Shown: one piece after another, positions 59,046 through 64,000 of the stretch
Layout of the letters: each line of letters opens with the position of its first letter
How positions within the stretch are numbered: the stretch's first letter is position 1
Position numbers and translations under genes: made by a program
The notes under the pieces: generated by a model
Told to the model about the DNA's origin: nothing
The model's input: only the letters and a program-made list of their open reading frames with translations
Databases searched by the model: none
DNA from: VAZQ01 sp036557705
GTDB taxonomy: Bacteria > Pseudomonadota > Alphaproteobacteria > Rhizobiales > Xanthobacteraceae
Length of the DNA: 64,000 bases
Direction of reading: 5' to 3'
Assembly: GCA_036557705.1 (NCBI GenBank)
Contig: DATBHB010000186.1
Location: forward strand, 1-64,000

Positions 59046-59072
59046 CTTGCGCTGCAAAAAAGCGCCCCCTAT
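59046..59072 (+). promoter_or_regulatory. possible sigma-32 (RpoH) heat-shock promoter of groESL
   Basis: CTTG at 59046-59049 and CCTAT at 59068-59072 are spaced by 18 nt, close to the alphaproteobacterial RpoH pattern (CTTG, then CCTAT or CCCCAT). It lies between CIRCE and groES. If right, transcription would begin near 59079, within the first 38-bp repeat. This assignment is tentative. Confidence 0.45.
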
Positions 59073-59179
59073 GTCGCTGGCAGGCGGTGACGCGGGGCTC
59101 CCGGGACACCAGGTGATCGTGCAGTTCGGCAAGGGCATTGCGTCGCTGGCAGGCGGTGACGCGGGGCTCCCGGGACACC
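59073..59179. repeat. 38-bp perfect direct duplication in the groES leader
   Basis: A 38-bp block (beginning GTCGCTGGCAGGCGGTGACG) occurs at 59073-59110 and again, identical, at 59142-59179; 31 bp separate them. It is not coding in a convincing frame, although both copies encode the same peptide (SREPRVTACQR) on the minus strand. The copies lie between the putative promoter and the groES ribosome site, so they would be part of the leader RNA. Confidence 0.85.
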
Positions 59180-59236
59180 GCTCCCGTCCAAAACTCAAGC
59201 CTTAACAGCAACTTGCTAGAAACCTGGAGGGATCCC

Positions 59237-59554
59237 ATGAAATTTCGCCCGCTTCACGACCGCGTCGTCGTCAAGCGCATCGATGCCGAGGAGAAGAGCG
59301 CCGGCGGCATTATTATACCCGACACTGCCAAGGAAAAGCCCTCGCAAGGCGAGGTCATTGCCGTCGGGCCGGGCGGCCGCGACGAGAGCGGCAAGCTCGT
59401 CCCGATCGATATCAAGGTCGGCGACCGCGTCCTGTTTGGCAAGTGGTCGGGCACCGAAGTCAAGATCGACGGCGAGGAACTCCTGATCATGAAGGAATCC
59501 GACATCATGGGCGTGCTCGAAGGCGAGACCGCGACGCGGCGGAAGGCCGCCTAA
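59237..59554 (+). CDS. groES: co-chaperonin GroES
   Basis: This 105-residue GroES has MKFRPLHDRVVVKRIDAEEK, the mobile loop SAGGIIIPDTAKEKPSQGEV and the beta-barrel part RDESGKLVPIDIKVGDRVLFGKW. It forms a seven-membered cap on GroEL. The start at 59237 has CTGGAGGG upstream. groEL follows after 45 bp. Regulation is by CIRCE/HrcA and possibly RpoH. Confidence 0.97.
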   Translation: MKFRPLHDRVVVKRIDAEEKSAGGIIIPDTAKEKPSQGEVIAVGPGGRDESGKLVPIDIKVGDRVLFGKWSGTEVKIDGEELLIMKESDIMGVLEGETATRRKAA

Positions 59555-59599
59555 GGCGAAACCGCTTCCCCGCTCACTCAATCATTCGGAGACGGATCA

Positions 59600-61231
<1,632 letters not shown>

Positions 61232-61256
61232 TCCGGTTGCACGATCGAGAGATCAA

Positions 61257-61284
61257 AGAGGCCCGGGCGCAAGCCCGGGCCTCT
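61257..61284 (+). terminator. rho-independent-type terminator after groEL
   Basis: AGAGGCCCGGGC, a GCAA loop and GCCCGGGCCTCT form a perfect 12-bp stem starting 25 bp after the groEL stop. Only a weak T-containing tail (CAGATTTCTG) follows. The strength of the stem makes termination likely. Confidence 0.72.
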
Positions 61285-61621
61285 CAGATTTCTGGGATCA
61301 GAAATCAGGGATCAGCAATTCCGCGCTGATGATTGATACCTGATTCCTGATCTCTGATCTTTGGCATAGCAACGACCACGGACGAGGGGTGCGCTTACTT
61401 CCGGCGCCAACCCGCTCATCGTGGTCGCTCCAGCAACGAAGCCTTGCGGCTTCGTGATCCTTTGGCGCAGAACGCAATAAATCCAGAAAGGTTCCGCGGC
61501 GGGGATTCGCGGGGACGGCTTCTTTGTTTGCCGCGTTCTTGTTATACATGTTCCAGCCTTAAAAGTTGAGCTTCCGCTGAAGGCTGCATACGCGCGCCTC
61601 GGGCCACCTTGAGCGTCCGAG
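61285..61621. other. gene-free region between groEL and the MFS gene
   Basis: A 'tcagatc'-type repeat tract fills 61287-61362, sharing an inverted 11-mer with 56788-56798. Beyond it, GAAGCCTTGCGGCTTC forms a small hairpin near 61438. No gene or RNA is seen. Both neighbouring genes end here, so it is mainly a terminator zone. Confidence 0.5.
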
Positions 61622-62857
61622 CTATTCTGCCGGCATCGTCCGGGCGCGTTGCCGCTCGATCCCACTGACCAGCACCGCAATCAGCACGGTGCCGACCACA
61701 AAGCCAAGCGCGATCCTCGCGGTCACGCCGAGCACAAGGTCGAAGCCGCCGCGCACATAGAACAGCGCGATCATCGATACTGCTGCGCCGGAGACCAGGA
61801 ACGTCAGAAAATAGCGCACCGCATAGATGCGGGAGCGCCAAGCGTCGGCGGTATAGCGCGCAATCACGAGATCGTTGACGGTCACCTGCGCGTAGATCGC
61901 AGCGACCGCCACTGCGAGCGCAGGGACCAGCATCGGTCCTTTTGCATAGGCGCTCCACAGCACGCCGGCAAATTGCAGGATTGCGACGGCCGCGAACAGA
62001 AGATGGAGCGGGAATCGTTCGACGAGACGCCCGATCGTGAGTTGGGCGACGGCGCCGCACATCAGGATCGCGGTCGCGATGCCGCCGATCTCTATCAGCG
62101 AGAAGTCGCTACCGAGCCGCTCGTCGACGAGCTTCGGGACCGCGATGGTGGCGATGTGGAAGACCAGCCCGGCCGATAGCGCGATCATGACGAAAAGCGC
62201 GAAAATTATCGCGGCGAGAAACGGCGGGAGCAGGACATCAGGCGTCGAAGGGCGCTGTTCCCCGGAGTGACGGCCGTCCGGGACGAGCCGCAGATAGATG
62301 ACGCCGCTGACGACACACACGAGGGCAGGAACGAGAAACGCGCCCCGCCACCCGAATGCGCCAGCAAGCGCCGCTGTGAGCGCGGCCGCAACCGCAACGC
62401 CGAGATTCCCGCACACGCCGTTGAAGGCGAGCGAGCGTCCGCGCGATCGCGCCTGCGCGATGAGCATGGCGGTGCCGACCGGATGATAAATCGCCGCGAA
62501 AATGCCCAATCCCGTGAGCGCGACCGTCAGCACCAACAGATTCGGCGCGAGGCCGGCAAGCAGCAGCGAGCCGGCGCAGCCGAAATAGAACAGCGCGATC
62601 ATGTTGCGCCGGCTCCAGCGGTCGCCGAGCCAGCCCGCCGGCAACGAGAACAGCCCGAACGCAATGAAGGATGGCGTCCCCAGCGCGATCAGCTCCGCGT
62701 AGCTCCGCTGATAAACAACGGCAAGGTCGATCACCACCGTGGCGAGGATCAGCATGACGTAATGATCGATTGCATGCGCCCAGTTGAGGAACGCAATGGA
62801 TCGCCGCCTCCCCTGGTCGGCGGCAGGCGGACAGGCGGCTAAGTCCCGGGTCGTCAT
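61622..62857 (-). CDS. MFS-family transporter
   Basis: This 411-residue protein has about twelve hydrophobic helices. The loop between helices 2 and 3 reads GWLGDRWSRRN, the major-facilitator motif A. Helix 1 starts LNWAHAIDHYVMLILATVV, and VGTAMLIAQARSRGRSLAFNG appears in the middle of the N-terminal half. The substrate is unknown; the Fsr-like or organic-acid groups are possible. The start MTTRDLAACP at 62857 is favoured; an ATG 12 codons earlier also fits. Confidence 0.85.
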   Translation of the reverse strand: MTTRDLAACPPAADQGRRRSIAFLNWAHAIDHYVMLILATVVIDLAVVYQRSYAELIALGTPSFIAFGLFSLPAGWLGDRWSRRNMIALFYFGCAGSLLLAGLAPNLLVLTVALTGLGIFAAIYHPVGTAMLIAQARSRGRSLAFNGVCGNLGVAVAAALTAALAGAFGWRGAFLVPALVCVVSGVIYLRLVPDGRHSGEQRPSTPDVLLPPFLAAIIFALFVMIALSAGLVFHIATIAVPKLVDERLGSDFSLIEIGGIATAILMCGAVAQLTIGRLVERFPLHLLFAAVAILQFAGVLWSAYAKGPMLVPALAVAVAAIYAQVTVNDLVIARYTADAWRSRIYAVRYFLTFLVSGAAVSMIALFYVRGGFDLVLGVTARIALGFVVGTVLIAVLVSGIERQRARTMPAE

Positions 62858-62999
62858 TCTTATGTAAAGTGCTGCTTCATGGAGGCCTGTCAACCTCTCG
62901 GGTCCAGGACGACTGTGTTCCCGGACCCTGGGCGCCCGCTATGTCTCGCCCGCGGCAACGTCAGCGCTTGCGTGAAGCGAGGCCCGAACTGCGGGTTGG

Positions 63000-63560
63000 T
63001 CAGAGGTGCTTATACGCACGCTCGTGATAAACCAGGGCCGGTCCGGCCGGCCCGAGTCGCACGCTTTCGACGGCACCGAACAACACGTTATGGCTCGCGA
63101 CCGATCGCACCTCGACGATGCGGCAATCGAACGCGATCACGGCCGAAATGAGCACTGGGCTGCCGGTGCTCAGCACGGTCCATTCTCCGCTTGCGAATCG
63201 GTCGCTGCCCTGGATCCCGCTACGGCCAGCAAAAACATCGGCGATGTCGGCTCCCGCGGCTCCGAGCGTATTGACGCAGAAAACCCCGTTCTCCACCACG
63301 ACCGGATTGGTCCGGCTGCGCCGGTTGAGGCACACCAGCAGCGTCGGCGGGGCATCGGAGACCGAGCACACGGCCGTCGCGGTGGTACCGACCTTGCCGC
63401 CGGAGCCGGCCGTCGTGATCACGTGCACGGCCGCGCCGAGCCGGCTCATCGCCTCGCGGAATGCGCCCGGCTCAGCGGTGCTGACGGTTTGCGGGCCGAC
63501 GACCGTGAAGGCGCCGTCCATGGCGTCATCGGGGCGCTGGTCAAACCACGTCATGAACAC
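63000..63560 (-). CDS. flavin reductase (HpaC/RutF-like)
   Basis: This 186-residue protein shows the flavin reductase domain: REAMSRLGAAVHVITTAGSGG, GTTATAVCSVSDAPPTLLVCLNRRSRTNP in two parts, FCVNTLG, and a final GPALVYHERAYKHL. Such enzymes make reduced FAD or FMN for a partner monooxygenase. It lies 9 bp downstream of an HpaB-type hydroxylase gene, so it is the likely reductase component of a two-part 4-hydroxyphenylacetate-type 3-hydroxylase. The start could also be MDGAFTVV, 12 codons in. Confidence 0.88.
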   Translation of the reverse strand: MFMTWFDQRPDDAMDGAFTVVGPQTVSTAEPGAFREAMSRLGAAVHVITTAGSGGKVGTTATAVCSVSDAPPTLLVCLNRRSRTNPVVVENGVFCVNTLGAAGADIADVFAGRSGIQGSDRFASGEWTVLSTGSPVLISAVIAFDCRIVEVRSVASHNVLFGAVESVRLGPAGPALVYHERAYKHL

Positions 63561-63569
63561 TTTCGGTCC

Positions 63570-64000
63570 CTACTCTGCCGCGCGCTTGATTCCGGCTCCG
63601 GGCGCGTAAGCTACATCGTCGGAATCGAGCCAAGTCGATCCGGTCCAGCCTTCTTCATCGTAATCGGCGAGGCATTGCTCCGCCAGAGCGATCATCGCAT
63701 CGAGGGTTCCGGAATTGCGCGCGTTCCACATCGCCTGGATGCGAATATCCTCGTGGTTACCGGCATAATTTCTTTCATAGAGCTCATGGCGACCGCCGAA
63801 TTCCGTGCCGATTGCGTCCCACAGGAGCTTCATCAGCTTGATGCGCTGCTTGTAATCGATACCATAGGAGCCGCGTACATAGCGGGCGAGGTAGGAGCCG
63901 ATTGCCGGATTGGTTAAATCCCTGGCCGAGGATGGCAGGTAGATCAGGGACGAGGCGATGATCTTCTCCACGATCTCCTTGATCCGCCCGTAGGCGTCGC
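63570..64000 (-). CDS. hpaB: 4-hydroxyphenylacetate 3-hydroxylase (HpaB-type) oxygenase, C-terminal part
   Basis: The gene runs off the right edge; about 142 C-terminal residues are present. They read DAYGRIKEIVEKIIASSL, LARYVRGSYGIDYKQRIKLM and TEFGGRHELYERNYAGNHED, the usual C-terminal block of the HpaB flavin-dependent monooxygenase. The enzyme adds a hydroxyl group to an aromatic ring using reduced FAD. The gene precedes a flavin reductase by 9 bp. The exact substrate (4-hydroxyphenylacetate, phenol or other) cannot be read from this part. Confidence 0.88.
   Translation of the reverse strand, partial: DAYGRIKEIVEKIIASSLIYLPSSARDLTNPAIGSYLARYVRGSYGIDYKQRIKLMKLLWDAIGTEFGGRHELYERNYAGNHEDIRIQAMWNARNSGTLDAMIALAEQCLADYDEEGWTGSTWLDSDDVAYAPGAGIKRAAE

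Noticed and set aside
58969..59238. Minus-strand open frame covering the groES leader
   Set aside because: It consists mainly of the duplicated 38-bp block and CIRCE; no domain or ribosome site is seen.

Overview
The window is a 64-kb stretch of a high-GC alphaproteobacterial chromosome, most likely from the order Hyphomicrobiales (Bradyrhizobium, Pseudolabrys or a related genus). Four things point there: a CIRCE-regulated groESL operon, an Usg protein, many TctC/Bug, TAXI and ABC binding proteins, and the dispersed intergenic palindromes. This placement is inferred from gene content and style; no rRNA or tRNA gene was found to confirm it.

Layout. Positions 1-6.7 kb hold a phosphatidylserine decarboxylase fragment, an Atm1-type ABC exporter, a LOG-family hydrolase, and a tight operon cysS - acetyltransferase - small membrane protein - cimA. 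Positions 7-16 kb carry a MarR regulator, maleylacetoacetate isomerase, two convergent Bug-like receptors, a Ni/Co permease, a PCu(A)C copper chaperone and an NHL beta-propeller protein. Positions 15.9-28 kb hold a two-barrel outer-membrane protein, a VapBC toxin-antitoxin pair, a YdiJ-type FAD/FeS oxidoreductase divergent from an aminotransferase, Bug and TAXI receptors, and a secreted protein coupled to a hydrolase. Positions 28-38 kb carry a GlcG-like protein, a cupin, a quinoprotein-like propeller, LepB, an HWE-type histidine kinase, a DUF1614 protein, an ABC binding protein, a Sel1 protein and HtrA/DegP. Positions 38-45.6 kb hold an MdtA-MdtB efflux pair, TctB-TctA and an FkbM methyltransferase. 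Positions 46-58 kb hold another Bug receptor, a SecD without SecF, a peptidoglycan-binding protein, a GPP34-STAS pair, purine salvage and oxygenase genes, an SDR, a nucleoside transporter and Usg. Positions 58-64 kb hold a fused antitoxin/PIN remnant, groES-groEL, an MFS transporter and a flavin reductase with the C-terminal part of an HpaB-type hydroxylase.

The general picture is a metabolically versatile, aromatic- and organic-acid-using soil bacterium. It has five Bug-type receptors, one TAXI receptor and one ABC binding protein, but only one membrane pair (TctBA) to serve the Bug type, and that pair lacks an adjacent tctC.

The intergenic DNA is unusually rich in structure. There are five copies of a palindromic element ending in a GTGGGCAAA-type arm (plus a degenerate one), three copies of an element with GTAGCCCGGAT arms, a 164-bp element with 20-bp perfect terminal inverted repeats, a 27-bp sequence present three times, and a 38-bp direct duplication in the groES leader. 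The most specific new observations are a perfect 10-bp stem that buries the Shine-Dalgarno of a small secreted protein gene (near 11.86 kb), a fusion of two outer-membrane barrel domains, and an in-frame fusion of an antitoxin to a PIN domain that has lost its N-terminal half. I did not find a clear multi-gene defence system, CRISPR array, prophage, integron or intact insertion sequence.
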